64,000 bases of DNA from Sternotherus odoratus (GCA_032164245.1 JAVMKO010000021.1:13336285-13400284); one strand, 5' to 3'; counted from the first letter of the stretch, positions 32,686 through 46,234 are shown. The notes: generated by a model from the letters alone, not told the origin. Made by a program: numbers and translations.

Positions 32686-35647
32686 CTGTCCTTTGAGCAA
32701 TCCTGTTGCAATAGGGAAGATCCTTAACAAATATCGCTCACCACAGCATTCAGTGGCGGTATGGAAATTTACACCTGCTGAGGATCAGACCCAGGCCTTG
32801 AAGTAGATTTGGGACAGCTAAGTGGAGCTCAAAAAAGCAGCAAGACTGTTAAACATTGCAATGCATAAGTGGCGTGAATAACACACTTTCCTCCCCAACA
32901 ACGACTTGTTTAACACTTACATGGTTCACATCAGAGACCTTTGAGTTCCCTAGCATTCCCTTTCTCCCTCTCTCTCTCTCTGCGTTTACTGCTCTCTGGG
33001 TGCTGACACAGAGCTCTTTGACAACACTAGCGCTCTCCCAGTTTAAAGCACAGAGTGAAGTAAACTGGCAAAAAATCGATCGGCTGCATTTAGGGACGCT
33101 AATAGGACTTGCATGAGGCAGTGTAGCTCTTCAGGCAACTTAAATTACATGCGACAAGCCTCTCCTCTGCAGAAAAGCTACTTTTCTCCTCCTTAAATCA
33201 CTCCCTTTGACTGAATGAAAAAATGGAATAGTAGTTTGAAATGCTAGGGAGCCCATTTCCCCCCCACCTTGGTGACACCTCCCCCCCATTCTCATCACAT
33301 GATCTCATTTGGTGCAGGGGGGAATGTGTGCTAGAGCAGCAATGTATCTCCTGGCTCGTCACTCTGCATTGCGAAGTGTGAACCTGGGTCAATGGCAAAT
33401 GCTCCAGTCTCTTTAGATCACACTTTGATGAGTGCACTTCACTTTGCAACAGCTACTTACAGTCACTCAGGCATGCCTAATGAACCAACAGAATTAAAGA
33501 CCCAGCAACACTTGCTGAGCCACTTAACAGAGCAAATGTGGCAATATGATCCCCCAAACGGAGCCATAGATTGAAATTCATTAACACAAGCTACTTCTGC
33601 CTCTTCTGCTCTCCTCTAATCCATGCTTTTAGCGACCTCACAATGTCTCAAGGCCAAGATGCCACTAGGCATATTGGCCTTACCTTCACGAGGGTAAAAG
33701 GTGTGTTAGCTAACACCAGGTACCTAAGAGGAGGTAAAATGCTGGTGAAAACAAGGCAGAGTTTAATATAAGGTACTGCTACCTTGTACAATATTATCTT
33801 TTTTCTAATGAAAAGGGGGGAAAACCCAAATCTGTGCATCTCTAACTACCTAGTTACTTGCTTGCACCTGTCCAATCACAGATATAGGGCAATGTAAGAG
33901 GGGAAAAATAAGGGCACTGGATTGTAAAAAGTGCAAGTGGTAGCCACTCCCCTCCACTGGTATGCAGTCAACACTGCAGATGGGAAGGTGTACAATCTTG
34001 GCCTTCCATTGAAAAGCACTGAGTTCCTGTGACGATGGTACTCTCTCATCCTGCAAGGCTGGAGGAATTGTAAAGGTCCAGAGAAATCTTTCATGGGCTC
34101 ATGCTCTTAATCCTCCCTCCCTGTGACTGAAAAGTCTCCATTCCCACTTCAAAGAAAAATGTTCCAGTTAGGATTAGATTGTGATTAGAAGCAAATTAAC
34201 TCCCACTTAAATTGTAATATCACCTCAGAGAGCGTGTTCTTAGCAATCAAAGAGTTCTCGAACATGCACAATAATTGCCTGGAATGAAACTGACAGTCAA
34301 TAAAGAAAGCAGTTAATTGTGCCTGCTTCAGAGATAACCGGATATGTATCACCTATTGATTTAAAGGCTAAATGATTATTATTTAAAAAATTACTGGAAT
34401 TCATCAACTATGCTAAATGGACATTTGTAACACGGTGGTTGGATGTTAGTAACATATTCTTACTAATTAATTGCCATTTAATTTTAATAGGGTATTTTGA
34501 TCAAATTAATGGAAGTGTCTGAATACAGAGTCAATCAGAAGTGATGTCCACCTGCTACCTGGATATTCAGTCCCATTGGTAACATGTGCCATCTGGGCAG
34601 GTGGGAATAATGGCAGATTTTTGACACATGGTGTTGCCCCAAATCATACCTGATGCAAAAGGGCAGTGAAGAGAAACTGCTCAGTTGCTCTGGAGCAGTA
34701 AGAGCTGGTATTAAATGACCATCTTCTGGCTGTGAACTGCCGGGGAATGCTGGATTGTCAGAAGAGCCCGACTGGAAAGATAGGGATCGCTTATGGTATC
34801 TCTAGGTAAAGAAACGCATTGGCCAGACCACACCAAATGTAGCTCTGTTTAAATCAGTGCAGCACCATTGAGGGTAAACGGACAGGTCTGTTTCTCAGTT
34901 TAACCCGACCTTGTGTTCTGAACCAAATGTATTTCCAAAAAAGAGCTGAACAACAAGCACCCTGAATGAAGCAAATGCTGTGAACACTGCGAATGAATCC
35001 GACTCCGTTCTTTATAGTCAGAGCTCAGGAGCTGCCTAGAATAACCAGTGTTTCAAGACCAGCCACCCAAATAAATTAATGGCATAGTGTAGAGGAGGCA
35101 AAATAAAGGTGCCTTGCCAGATATATGTGCTTTTTTATCAGTGAAATTGGCAAGAAAGTATCTTTCAGGCTTATGCTTTTCAATTCCAGGCCATGTAAAG
35201 AAATAAATTGATTTTCACAAACTGAAGATACTTAATCTTGAGAATTTAACATTTCTGTACAAGGAAATATATATGAATGCTGCAAGAGGCACATTAAAAC
35301 CCTCATTTTTGTTCCGAGAGAGATAACATCCTTCTTAACACAGTATTTCTGCTATTTCCTATAATGGAAACAGATATGGCTCCTAAATTAACTGATCTCT
35401 TCCTGGAACCCTCATCTTCCAGCTTATCTGGCCTGCATTCCCTGGCAGCAAATGGCTTCTCATAAGCTCTTTCCACGACGATGAACCCCACCAATGACGT
35501 TAGCAAAACTCTTCCTTTGCTGTGCATGGGCAGCAGCTAACCAGGTTGGCCACAGTTGGGCCTGGCTGATAGAAGCATTACTGACCTGAGCCAATGGGAC
35601 ATCTTTCTAGTGTTTCCAGTGGGCTTTCCATCATGCCCTGCAAGAGC

Positions 35648-35790
35648 CGTGCCCCACATTTTTCAAGCTACTTACTCAGCGTTAAGTCATGCGCCTAAAT
35701 CCCCTTTGGAAATGTAAGATTTAGGCTCTTCACTCAATTAGGTGTTATGATGCTGAATGCAGCGACACCTAAAGACCTTTCAAAGTCTGG
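35648..35790. repeat. Dispersed repeat fragment related to 19984-20166
   Basis: Contains TGCGCCTAAATCCCCTTTGG and GATTTAGGCTCTTCACTC with an imperfect mirrored structure. Confidence 0.45.
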
Positions 35791-36725
35791 ACTGAGGTTC
35801 CCCTGCCTACAGCCAGGGACATCAGCTGGCAGGTGAGCAGTCTTCTCAGGTAACTGTGGGAGGAGGTTTTACCTTCCATTCCCCTCCCCCCCCAAGTGAC
35901 AGTGCCTCGATCGTGCTTTCCTTGCAGCTGCAGATCTTCCTGTCCTGGCCCTCATCAGCAATTCTCTGTGACATTCCTACAGGCTAGAGAAGCTGCAAAC
36001 CAAAGTGACATATTGTGTTTTCATAATACAGCTAGCAAACGATGATCAGAGGAGCTGGGACTACAGATTCCCAGGCGGAGCGGGAGGGAACTTTAAAGCT
36101 AGTCACGGAGAAGGGAGGGGGCGGATAATCTCATGGGGGAATCCCCTATCCGTCAACCATGGGGCATTTTTCCTGCAGTGAGCAGGATGCGGTGTCTGGT
36201 TCCCGTCAAGGCCGGCACGCCATAAAATAGACACCAGAGGCTGCACTTCCCTATTTGTCCAGAAGACGATCTGCATCACACAACCCGGGTGCACTTGGGC
36301 TCCAACTGCCCAGGAACTTTGTTACGCAGGACCCTGTGTCTGGAGAACGGCTGCCACAGCATCCTCCCCAAAGAACAGAACAAAGGGCGGCAGATTGCCA
36401 GCTGCTGTACGCAGGCAGAGCTGTACTGAAGTACACGGTGGGGGCTGCGGAATTACACTCACTGAGGGTCTGGGCCAGAGTTTGGGGTGGGAGCATTTGG
36501 ATGACAATTAAGGAAACTGAACCTGGTTTCTCTTTCCAGGGAGGACAAACACACAGCGTCCGACAGGAGCATTTCGGCTGCTCCACCAAACAAAGCCCAT
36601 GTCAGAGGGGAACAGCCCTGAGAATTCATCTCTTTCCAGTAGTAACACAGGAAAAGACAATATGTGGTGGAACAGGAACCAAAGAATGGGTGGGATGGAG
36701 ACCGCTAAGAAGCTATAAAGATACT

Positions 36726-36727
<2 letters not shown>

Positions 36728-36770
<43 letters not shown>
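36728..36770 (+). repeat. (CA)n microsatellite, about 21 units
   Basis: Uninterrupted CA dinucleotides preceded by ATACTGT and followed by CTCTTCTAAAC. Likely polymorphic. Confidence 0.97.
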
Positions 36771-36772
<2 letters not shown>

Positions 36773-37644
36773 TCTAAACTTTTATTGCCTAAGAAGGTAA
36801 CCCGATATGGCTGTTAATGCTAAAGAGGAGACTGCATATGCAGACTCTGCTGCAAAAAGCAGACTGACACCGAGTGGCTGGAGTTTGAAATTCTATGCAA
36901 TGTTTGTACTGAAAAAAAAAAAATCCTATTTCCTTCTGAAGGCACATCTGCTGCCTGTCACACTAAGCATGGGCTTTGGAAGTGTAACGTCTGGCCGCCA
37001 TTGTCACAGCCAACAGCAGGCTGTGAATCTGCAGAGAAACGTTCTGCTCTTTCTTCTTGTTAAAATTCAGAGCACCAACTCCCTTTAATGAGTCTTGGCT
37101 ATTAAACTGCTGACTGGCTAATCTAAATGCTATTATATTACACCCATTCAGCATCTTACAGTATTCCAGGCACAACCTGGCTTCTAAGATGTGAACTATT
37201 TTGTCACGTTTTGGTTCATATATTTCCAGCTGAATTGAAATGCTAGGAAGGTATAGAGGGGTTGGGGAAAGGTACATTTCTCAGTACCGTTAGCCTGCAA
37301 ACCAGATCAGAAAAGCAGCCACATTTTCACCATCCAAAGTTTCCACTTCTCTGAATCCTGGCATCTCCCTTCTAGCAGGGAGTTAATGGTTTACCCACAC
37401 AGAGCACTCACCCTTTACCTTACATGTAATGTTAATAGGGAGATAGTGTGTCGAGATCCTTGGATGGAAATCTTGAAACCAGGGCAAAACCAGGTGATAT
37501 TTGTCATTCCCTCTTCCAGGCTCTAATTCTGTGCTTGGCTATATAACAACAATCACAAATTTGGTTCTTTGCCACATGCTTTAATGGGCAGCTGTGTGGT
37601 ATTAACAACACCTCCACCGGGGTCCCTGCAAATGGTCTGTAATG

Positions 37645-37870
37645 TGATTGGAACCAGCTGGAGCACTAGACTGAGGAGACCTGGTTTAAATTCCCAGGTC
37701 AGCCATAAACATTGTCGTTTCACCTATGCTGGGCCTCAGGTGCCCCCTCTGTGAAAATGGAGACAAGGTTACCCCCTCTGATGGGGGTGTTATGAGGATA
37801 ACATTAATTAATGATGGCGAGGTATTCAAACACGATGTGATGGGGGTTCAGTAAGTGTCGGTGTGATCCC
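37645..37870 (+). repeat. MIR/CORE-SINE copy
   Basis: Contains GAGGAGACCTGGTTTAAATT, GGGCCTCAGGTGCCCCCTCT, GAAAATGGAGACAAGG and ATGAGGATAACATTAATTAA, in MIR order. Confidence 0.7.
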
Positions 37871-38811
37871 ATCCCTAGTGATGCTGGATTGAAATCTCCT
37901 TTTACACTGGCCACCTGACAGACAGTCGTCAGAACTAACAACTTTCCCTTTCTAAGCTCCGATGTGCTTTGGTGAATCGGGGTCTAACATACCCCCAGTT
38001 TGTGACTGTTACCAGGGGCACAGGGTAAAAGCTGCATTCTCCGGTCTCAATCTCTTTCTTGCAAGGGAATATTAAAAATTCATCCTCAAAACATAAAACT
38101 CGAGGTCATGTTCGCAAAGGAGGCTAATTCCTAGATAAGTTCCTCCCCATTTCCCACTCTCTTTTATCTTCTCCCTCTCTCATTTTTAACACATACTTTT
38201 ACAACCCAATTGTGGTTTCAAAGGCTTTTTTAAATCTCTTAATTAATTTTCATATTCTAAGCAGCAGTAAAATGCAACAGCTCTTTGCATGTTCTCTGCT
38301 GTGTCGGACAACTTCTAAAATTAATTTCCTTTTAAATGGAAGGAATTTGTGTAATTTGCCTTTCATGACGTGGTTGCAATGTGTTTGTGGCATTGCACTG
38401 CAAGGACTTTCATAGGTGTGGTCTATTGAGCAGGAGGAGGAGGGAGGAACTAGGAGAGTTGTGAAGGTCTGGAAGATGTTTGGGGAAAATAAGACTTTCC
38501 GGAGGAGTTTAGTATAAATTGCAGAGAAGCCCTGCCTTGATGTGGGAATACACCTTCCATCTGGAGTGTCTGAGCTGGCATTATCCAGTGTCTTTGTATC
38601 TCTGAAGCTGTAAAATCAATGCCATTTAAAATTTCTAACCCCAATTAGCATCTGGCAGAAGTGAGCGATGGATGTTCCATAGCCTGGGTGAGTTATAATG
38701 GGGTTGGACAAAGTCCTAGCAAAGATGCAAGAGGGAACAATCTTCCGTTAAGAGAAGGGGAAATGGACTACGTGACATAAGTTTTTCTCTGCTCTTACTC
38801 CCTCTGATCTA

Positions 38812-39129
<318 letters not shown>

Positions 39130-41825
39130 TTAAAGGAATCAGAAAAGAAAGAGAGACAAGAAACAAAAAGAAAACAGTACATATTTCAAGCACTGGGTCA
39201 TGTTGCTGAACTGTAACAACCGCACAAATTAAGCCAATTGTTTTTAATGCAAATTACCCAGACGTCTTGCATGCAAGGAAATCTGCATTCTTTTCTGTAG
39301 CATTTGCAGAATTTTCTCTCTTTATTGCTGACCTTGGGTACAGTGCACAATTTACAGGAAACCTTCAAAACTAAAGTAATTAACTAGGCTGCTTTTATGA
39401 GATTTAAATAGCAAGCCATTTATGAACTTTTATGAGTGTTTTGCTCTGCCATTTAAAAACCGCTTTGCTTTTATATGAATTACATCTCAAAGGCCTCATT
39501 CTCTGGGGGAGTATTCAAATACACAAGGCTGAAAAAAAATCAAACAGTGAAAGAAAGAAATGATGAGGATCCATTACTTTGAATAGCTGCTGGAGGTAGA
39601 AAAGTAGGAGACATTATACAGCATGAAAGGTGTAACATGTCTGGAATGACTTTGACTGAACGGAGATGAAGGACTAAACGGGCTGTGCTATTTTTGCAAT
39701 CCCGTGAGGCACTGATTAAAAATGGGGAAAGGGGTTGGGTTGGAAACAGCTGCAGTCAGAAGACATTTCTGATGTGGAATTTGTGTGGAAAGTTGGATTC
39801 TGCAAGGTAATTTACGGAGTCTGGCATTAAAGTGGGGCACATAATGCAGCATTTCCCTCAAATTAGGTGCCCGAGGAAGAGAGGTTGGCGCCTCAAGAAC
39901 TTATTCCTGCTCCATCGCATCTCATCCTTTGGTGCAGCTGAAGGTGTGGCTTTCGAGATAATTTTTGAATTAGATGCAGAATGGAGTTAAAAGCAACCCA
40001 GGGGACCTCTAATTTAACTGCTTCCAGCAAGGGAAGGATTCATCCTACTACAATGTCTCCCTGGATACAGGCTTTGTCCAACTCTGGGAAGAATCTTTAC
40101 TATTGCTGCAGTGCCAGCAGGGGGGACACAGAACAATATTTCTCGTGAGTGTCGCTGAACTAATGCTTTGGGTTCTTGTGGTTTCCCTACTGTGACTATA
40201 AGTGGATCATAATTAATCACGTGAGTGATACATTTCATTTCTCCATTTCTCAATTGTCTGCAACCACGTCGCAATTTTCTTGAATATTGTTCCGGACTTA
40301 AAAATTACTCACCAAATAAATCCTTGCCCTGGGACTCCCTGGTGCACAGTTCACAGCCTGTATGCCATATTTGAAATTCAAACTTTTGATTGGTCAGCCA
40401 ATTCACATGGTATGTCCTCGCTTGGGCAAGTGCAACTCATAGGAACAAGCTTCTGGTGCAAATGGTTATGACTGTGAATCCAATTGGAGCCTTTTCATTG
40501 GCTCTGGTGGGCTTTGGACCCGGTCCTATTGGTGGGACAAGTTTCAGCTTAGCATGAAGTTTTCTCTCTGCAGAAGAGCTGGCAGGGTTTATAGCCCTAG
40601 TAAGTCACACAGCCATCCACAGCACCTCTCACAACCTGAATCCTTCCAGCTCCATCCTCTCGCAAACAGACTGTCTGCTCCAATCTGGGCAAACGTTAAA
40701 ACCAGATGGTGCTTGACAAGCGACCGAAGAGCCCAAATGGAACAGCAGAGGCTGTAAAGGAGCTGAGTCCAGCCAAGTGAGCTGTACCAAGAAAAACACC
40801 TTGCGCGGAAACATGTGGGATGGGAGTGAGTTTCCCTGGCTCTTCCACGGCACCAGGGGCCTATGGAGCGGTGCCTGTTTGCACTAGACTGTGTGCAGGC
40901 AGGGAGGACTGTAGGATTCAGCAATGCAGATACAGCCCAAGGTTGCTCCCAAGGTAACAGCCCTTTTGTCAGTGGTGGTTCAGAGTCTTGAAGAAAGCAC
41001 TAGACAGACACGTCCTGTACAAACCGACTTCTCTTTTCAGCTGGTTGGCGTAACATTTTTTTTCCAGAATCCACAAACGTGTCTTTTTTCTCTCACCTAC
41101 TCTCCCCCTTCCCCCATAAGTCTTTTTTCTGACAGTCAGATATTGTTCTTCCACTGGCCCAGTGTGACTCTCATTCCTGGATATGCGACCAGACAAATGA
41201 CACCCATGTAAGGCAGGATACCGCTGACCGCTGAGCTCCAAACCCTGCTCCGCACAGACACGTACCTGTGTATTTCTAACCCATGTAAGTCATCCCTCTC
41301 AAACAGCCCCCATTTCAGTCCCAAAGTTGCATGGTGGCCTCTCGCTTCAACTGCAGAAAATTATTCACAGCAAAGAATAAAGCATCCTAAGCCTGAGGCT
41401 ATAAACAGAGTTGGTCTCACTAAGCGAAGGGATCCTTCGTTTCCTGCATGGGTAATTCTTTTATGTCCCACATTCTGGGTCTCTGCCGCGTACTGTGCTC
41501 CACTGCTGGGCCTTGGCAAATCATCAGTCCTGGTTTACTTACTTTTAAAGTTTGTTTTTGAAATTTGGAAGACTCTATCCAAGAGAAGTCTCCTACTGCG
41601 CCTCCGCTCTCCTTGAAATAATTCTGCTCTAATCCATCCGTCCTATTTCTAAGGTTCCTGTCACCATGGGATCAAAGAACCCCTCAGACATTCACTCACG
41701 CAGACAGCATTGAAGGATGTTTTGGGAAAGTGCCCTATACATTTTGTCAAATGGTGCATGGCTTCCTCAAGACTGGGGCACAGATGGGATGTGGAGAAGA
41801 CGTGGGAGAGGAAAGAGACTATGGA

Positions 41826-42177
41826 CCAGAGAGGGGCAAACTATGGCCCACGGGCGGGATGTGGCCCACAAGCCTTTTTAAGCTGGCCTGTGAGTTCCCC
41901 TGAGGCGCTGGGATAGGGACACACCACGTGGCTCCTGGAAGTCGTGGCATGGCCCTGCTCCGACGGTCGGGAGCTGCTCCCTGCATAGGAGCCAGAGAAG
42001 GGACATGCCACTGCTTCCAGGAGCCGCTTGAGGTAAGCACTATTTGGAGCCTGCACCCCGGAGCCTCTCCCCACACCCCAACCCCCTCCTCCAGCCGTGA
42101 TCCCCCTCTCGATCTCCAAACCCTTCGATCCCAGCACAGAGCACCCTCCTGCACCCCAAACTCCTCCCCAGGAGGTC
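41826..42177 (+). mobile_element. Fragment of a hAT-type non-autonomous transposon
   Basis: Contains GGGGCAAACTATGGCCCACG, GGATGTGGCCCACAAGCC, CAGGAGCCGCTTGAGGTAAG and CTGCACCCCAAACTCC. This is the motif order of an abundant GC-rich hAT-like MITE in turtles, recognised from memory. The 3' terminal inverted repeat is missing. Confidence 0.6.
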
Positions 42178-43362
42178 AACGGGTCCAGGCGATTTCAGAA
42201 CCTGGAGGGTAGGAAGAACATGGCGATGGAAAGGGGCCTTTTTTATAACGAGAAGGATGAAGCTGGAGATCTCTGCTGATGGCACAGTGGGCTGATAATC
42301 CTTGCGGAAGCGCTAATTCCATTTTGCGCTGGCGCAGCCTATCCTACCGCCGGACAGACACTTCCCCAAATAAATTACAGCAACTTCTACAGTGGGAAAA
42401 ATCTCTGTTCTCCATAATTGAGAGCAGGAGGTGAGCACTCTCCTGCCTCCACCCTCCTGAGGAGATAAGATGAAAAAGAATGTGCCGGTCTCTGTTGAGG
42501 GAGCAAAGAAGAGTCCTCCAACCCCAGCCTCCTGTGACAGATGAGGATCTGTTTAGGCTTTCTGGAGTCTCTCACTACCAGCGCCTCAGGGTGAGGCATC
42601 TGGATTCATACCTCAGGCTGAGTTAGTTCTTTGCCATACCGCTTTTAATGTCCTTTCTTCCCTATTTCCCGCCAGCTGCCCAAAGCAGTGAATAGAGTCT
42701 ACAGACGAAAGGAAAATCATGGCAGGTGAATTATTCCCTACATAGTCCCCAGGATCCTCCTGAGCTCCAAGTCATGGCTGATTTCCATTGATCAGATTAA
42801 TTCCACTTAGGCATTTATCTAATTAGCCCCTTTCTGATCTTGTTTGCACTAGGCTGACTGGCACATGAGCAGCTGGGTAATGCAAAGCCCTGGACTGTAT
42901 ACAACACACACAAATCCAACCAACTCTCCGGAGAGTTGCTTCTATTGGAGGTAGCCACATGCGTATGTTACATCTCAATCAGAAAGAGTAACAGGAGAGA
43001 CAAATATTTCATCCCACGGTGGAGACCATGAGCAGTAAAACTGTCAGCGGAGAGCTATCTCCCAGTTCCTGCAGCTAACTGCCTACCCAGCGTGGAGACA
43101 AAAACCCGATGTTGACAAGCACTTCTGTAATTGTTAAGAGACAAACTCCACGATTTCAAACCCAGTGTCTGCGCTTGTCAGCGTGCAGTGACATAGCTCC
43201 TCTCCGCGGCTCTGGCGCTGCGTGACAACCAAGGCCCAGCGCTGCCACATTATTCTTTTTGCTACAGACGGTTGTTTTTGACAAGCACAACTATGTTTTC
43301 ACTTGTTCCTGTCAAAAAACAGGCACCAAACAAAAGCTCTCTCGGTCCCAGAAAATAGCAGG

Positions 43363-43379
43363 GTGTGTGTGTGTGTGTG
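43363..43379 (-). repeat. (CA)n run just downstream of a GRIK3 donor
   Basis: On the transcribed strand this is a run of CA dinucleotides beginning 27 bases after the GTACGG donor at 43406. CA-rich RNA is the known binding site of hnRNP L, which affects nearby splice sites. Confidence 0.9.
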
Positions 43380-43406
43380 GTGGGGGTCGGAGGGAGCCAG
43401 CCGTAC

Positions 43407-43525
43407 CTTGCTGCATTAGCGCTCCCATTCCAAACCAGAAGCTGTTGAGCAGGGTGAAGTTATTCTCCACGATGTCTGATCCCGGGTTGCAGGGGTGAGC
43501 GTCGTACCACTCGTATGGGCTGAAC
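43407..43525 (-). CDS. GRIK3: GRIK3 coding exon: M1-M2 linker and re-entrant pore loop; probably exon 12
   Basis: The 119 bases complete the Arg codon and encode [19 protein letters not shown], an NFT glycosylation sequon in ENNFTLLNS, and the pore loop [12 protein letters not shown], ending one base into the next Gly. The first Gln of MQQG is the Q/R site that sets calcium permeability and polyamine block. Its genomic codon is CAG (minus strand ATGCAGCAAG), so the encoded form is the calcium-permeable Gln form. As I recall, mammalian GluK1 and GluK2 are RNA-edited here and GluK3 is not. The acceptor is TTTCCACAG|GTTCAGCC and the donor is CAAG|GTACGG. A (CA)n run lies 27 bases inside the downstream intron. 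Phase 2 in and phase 1 out fit the neighbouring exons. Confidence 0.96.
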
Positions 43526-43719
43526 CTGTGGAAAGCAAGAGCCTGTTATTTGGGAGGTTGCATGAGAAGGGCCTCATGGACCAGGAAAGGCAGGGCTGTC
43601 ATGCACGTGGAGCTGCTCCAGGGTGCCCGCTGACCCCTGACATGTCTCCAGCTCTTGAGCCAAAGGAGAAGCTTGGCCAAGAATTTCCGAAGTGATTAGT
43701 GGTTTGGGGAACCTCAAGT

Positions 43720-43835
43720 TTTGGGAGCCCAACTATAAAGAGGGCTGCATTTCAGATAGTGGGTGCTCGGCACCAGGCCCCTTTACGGCATCTTAGGTTG
43801 GGCCCCAAAGACACCGGCCCCTTTTGAAAAGCATG
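43720..43835. repeat. Dispersed repeat fragment related to 6193-6288
   Basis: Contains GGGTGCTCGGCACCAGGCCC, ATCTTAGGTTGGGCCCCAAA and CCGGCCCCTTTTGAAAAG. Confidence 0.5.
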
Positions 43836-44616
43836 GCAGAGGACTTCCCAGTCAGACACAGTCACCAGAAGCATGAAGCTGATGGAATGGAATGAGGCAC
43901 AAACATAGGAGCTTCTCTCGCACCTAGGATGAAGAAAGGACTCTTCTGTGTCCACTGGGCAGACTGTGCAACAATTATTCAGCATCATCTCATGCACAAT
44001 ATCGTACTTCAGAGGATGCTAGGGAGCTGCTCCCCCTAGGAGGATCGGTTTGTGTTTTAATTGCTGTTGGAAGAGGAGTAATTTGCTGAAACGCAAGTAT
44101 TTTGCAGTGGACACAACAGCACATTCAGTGGAACCCTGCACAGCCTTGCAGGGGAAGTAGAAATCCCCTCCGTCTCTCCCACTGGAGGGACCCCTTTTCC
44201 CCCTAAAATAACTTTGCTGTCAAGACTTGCCCACGCTACTGAAATACGCCAGGCTAACTGCTATTGTGCCCCTAAAGCAATTATAGCGCCCTTTGTACCC
44301 AAGCAGAGATGTGCTCAGGCAGGTTTGCGAGTCTGCTAACTGCCATTGGGAGAAGAACATGCTTCTCCAGGGTTAAATCCTGACTCGTTCAGAACTTTTT
44401 TCGTGCCAGTGGGTGGTAGATGAAACCATTGAACTACCTGGTGACTCAGTGACCCACAATGCATCAGTGGCCTTGCAAAATCTCCCAGAATGTTCGGTAT
44501 CGGACAGATTTACTAGGAACTGTGGGAGAGGTACTCCAGGTAAGGGTATAAGGAAGGAATATACAAGATGCTCCATTTCAGCACCGAGCAACCTGGGGAA
44601 GTATAACCCCTCTTCC

Positions 44617-44787
44617 AATCATAGAATCTCAGGGTTGGAAGGGACCTCAGGAGATCATCTAGTTCAACCCGCTGCTCAAAGCAGGACCAATCCCTATTTT
44701 TACCCCCATATCCCAACTGGCCCTCTCAAGGATTGAACTCACAACCCTTTAGTAGGCCAATGCTCAAACCACTGAGCTATTCCCCAT
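44617..44787 (-). mobile_element. tRNA-derived SINE with CR1-type tail (Cry / tortoise Pol III SINE family)
   Basis: Reading the minus strand, it starts GGGGAATAGCTCAGTGGTTT, which has a Pol III A box (TAGCTCAGTGG). A B box in GAGTTCAATCCTT follows, then a unique middle, then a 3' tail AGGTCCCTTCCAACCCTGAG and ATTCTATGATT shared with CR1 LINEs. Head, body and CR1-like tail together are the known architecture of the cryptodiran turtle SINE. This is the strongest single clue to the organism. Confidence 0.8.
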
Positions 44788-46234
44788 CACTGGAGAAGCT
44801 CTGCAAAGATTTACTTGCAGCTGAGATGAGCTTAACACAGCAAATACCTGCTGAGCCTGGGGAGACTCTAGTGGGCAACTTAACAGAAGCACTGCCTACA
44901 GACCCCACACGTATCGGTTTGCAGCTTGGCTTCCGCAACGTGCAGACCTAGTGCAGGTGGTGAGTGGAGGAGTCTGTTCATTGCACAGGTCTGTTCTCAT
45001 GCCCCTAGCCCATCCGTTTACAGACAAAATCAACAGCATGTTGCACCGGAGCCTCTCTGCACAGCAGTCACAGCTGAAAGCCCTGCCTAAGATGGATGGG
45101 TAAATACAGCTTTGAATATAGCTCACTCAGCCAGGATCCGGAGGGGACTCTCGTCAGGAGAGATGCTAATATTTTTAACGCTGTTTATTCACATTTGCTA
45201 AGAGTTCCAAATTTTGCAGTGATTAAATTAAAGACATAATTGGCATAATTGCTTTTGAACCAGACATATTAATTATTATCAGCTCGGCTTCCTTCAGAAA
45301 TCCCTGTAGCTTCTGCCTCCAATCCTGCAGCCCACCGTTTGTATTAGGAGAGGTGTTCTAAAATAATGTGTAGTTCTCCCCAGGTGCAGTGTTCTTCAGG
45401 GAGATGTCCTGTTTAGTTTCATGGGGCTTTCTCAGTCGGAGTGGGACAGATGTCTTGGGGGGGGGAGGGAGGATTCAGACACTGCTTTTGCAGGAATGGG
45501 CACACCTTCACCTTTGCACCTACAGAACATCAACTATTAAAATTGGAAAATTAAAAACTAGACTGAACAAAGCCCTAGAAAAATACCCTGGAGGGAACAA
45601 TCCTGAATTGCCAGGGGTATGGATGAAACGGGGCATAACAGGACTTTATACTTCACAAAATCTTGCGAATTAATTTTGAGTATATTTGTGCCATGCAAGG
45701 GATCTGATAGATAAATCTATTCATTCCTCCATGTTGGGAAATAATTTTTTCTCCCTGCTAATTACATTTATAGTTTTCATCAGGACATTTCTTTGACATT
45801 TTGGGGTACTAATTTTGAAAAACTGGCAACTGAAAATGAATGATTTTCCCCCAATGAAAACCCTCTGAAGATCGATGCAAATGGAATTATTAGTATTAGT
45901 ATTATTTGTTTGGTGTGATGAAGAGCTTTGTCCATCTCTGTTCTCCATGTGCCGGTCCGTGCAGTACGTGAGTTCCTATCCCAGAGACCACATTCCTCCC
46001 GGCATTTTCACTCAGGTGCAGGACCCTAGGCTTCCCCCAGCTCTGTCCTACTGAAGTGTCTCAATCCCAACCTGCTGGAGCCATCCTCGGGGGGACACAT
46101 GTCTCCATGACCCATTGAATCGCAGACATCTCCGTGACATCTCACCAACGGGACCAGTGGGAGATTCTTGGTGACATGGACCCCAAGTTACTTCACCCAA
46201 TGTTACTGAACTCTGTCGCTGCTGGGTCACACTT

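Noticed and set aside
36508..36765. Open frame of repeated Cys-Val
   Set aside because: It is a translation of the CA microsatellite.
44700..44787. tRNA gene
   Set aside because: The A and B boxes are real but the unit continues into a SINE body and CR1 tail, and the anticodon arm is not tRNA-like.
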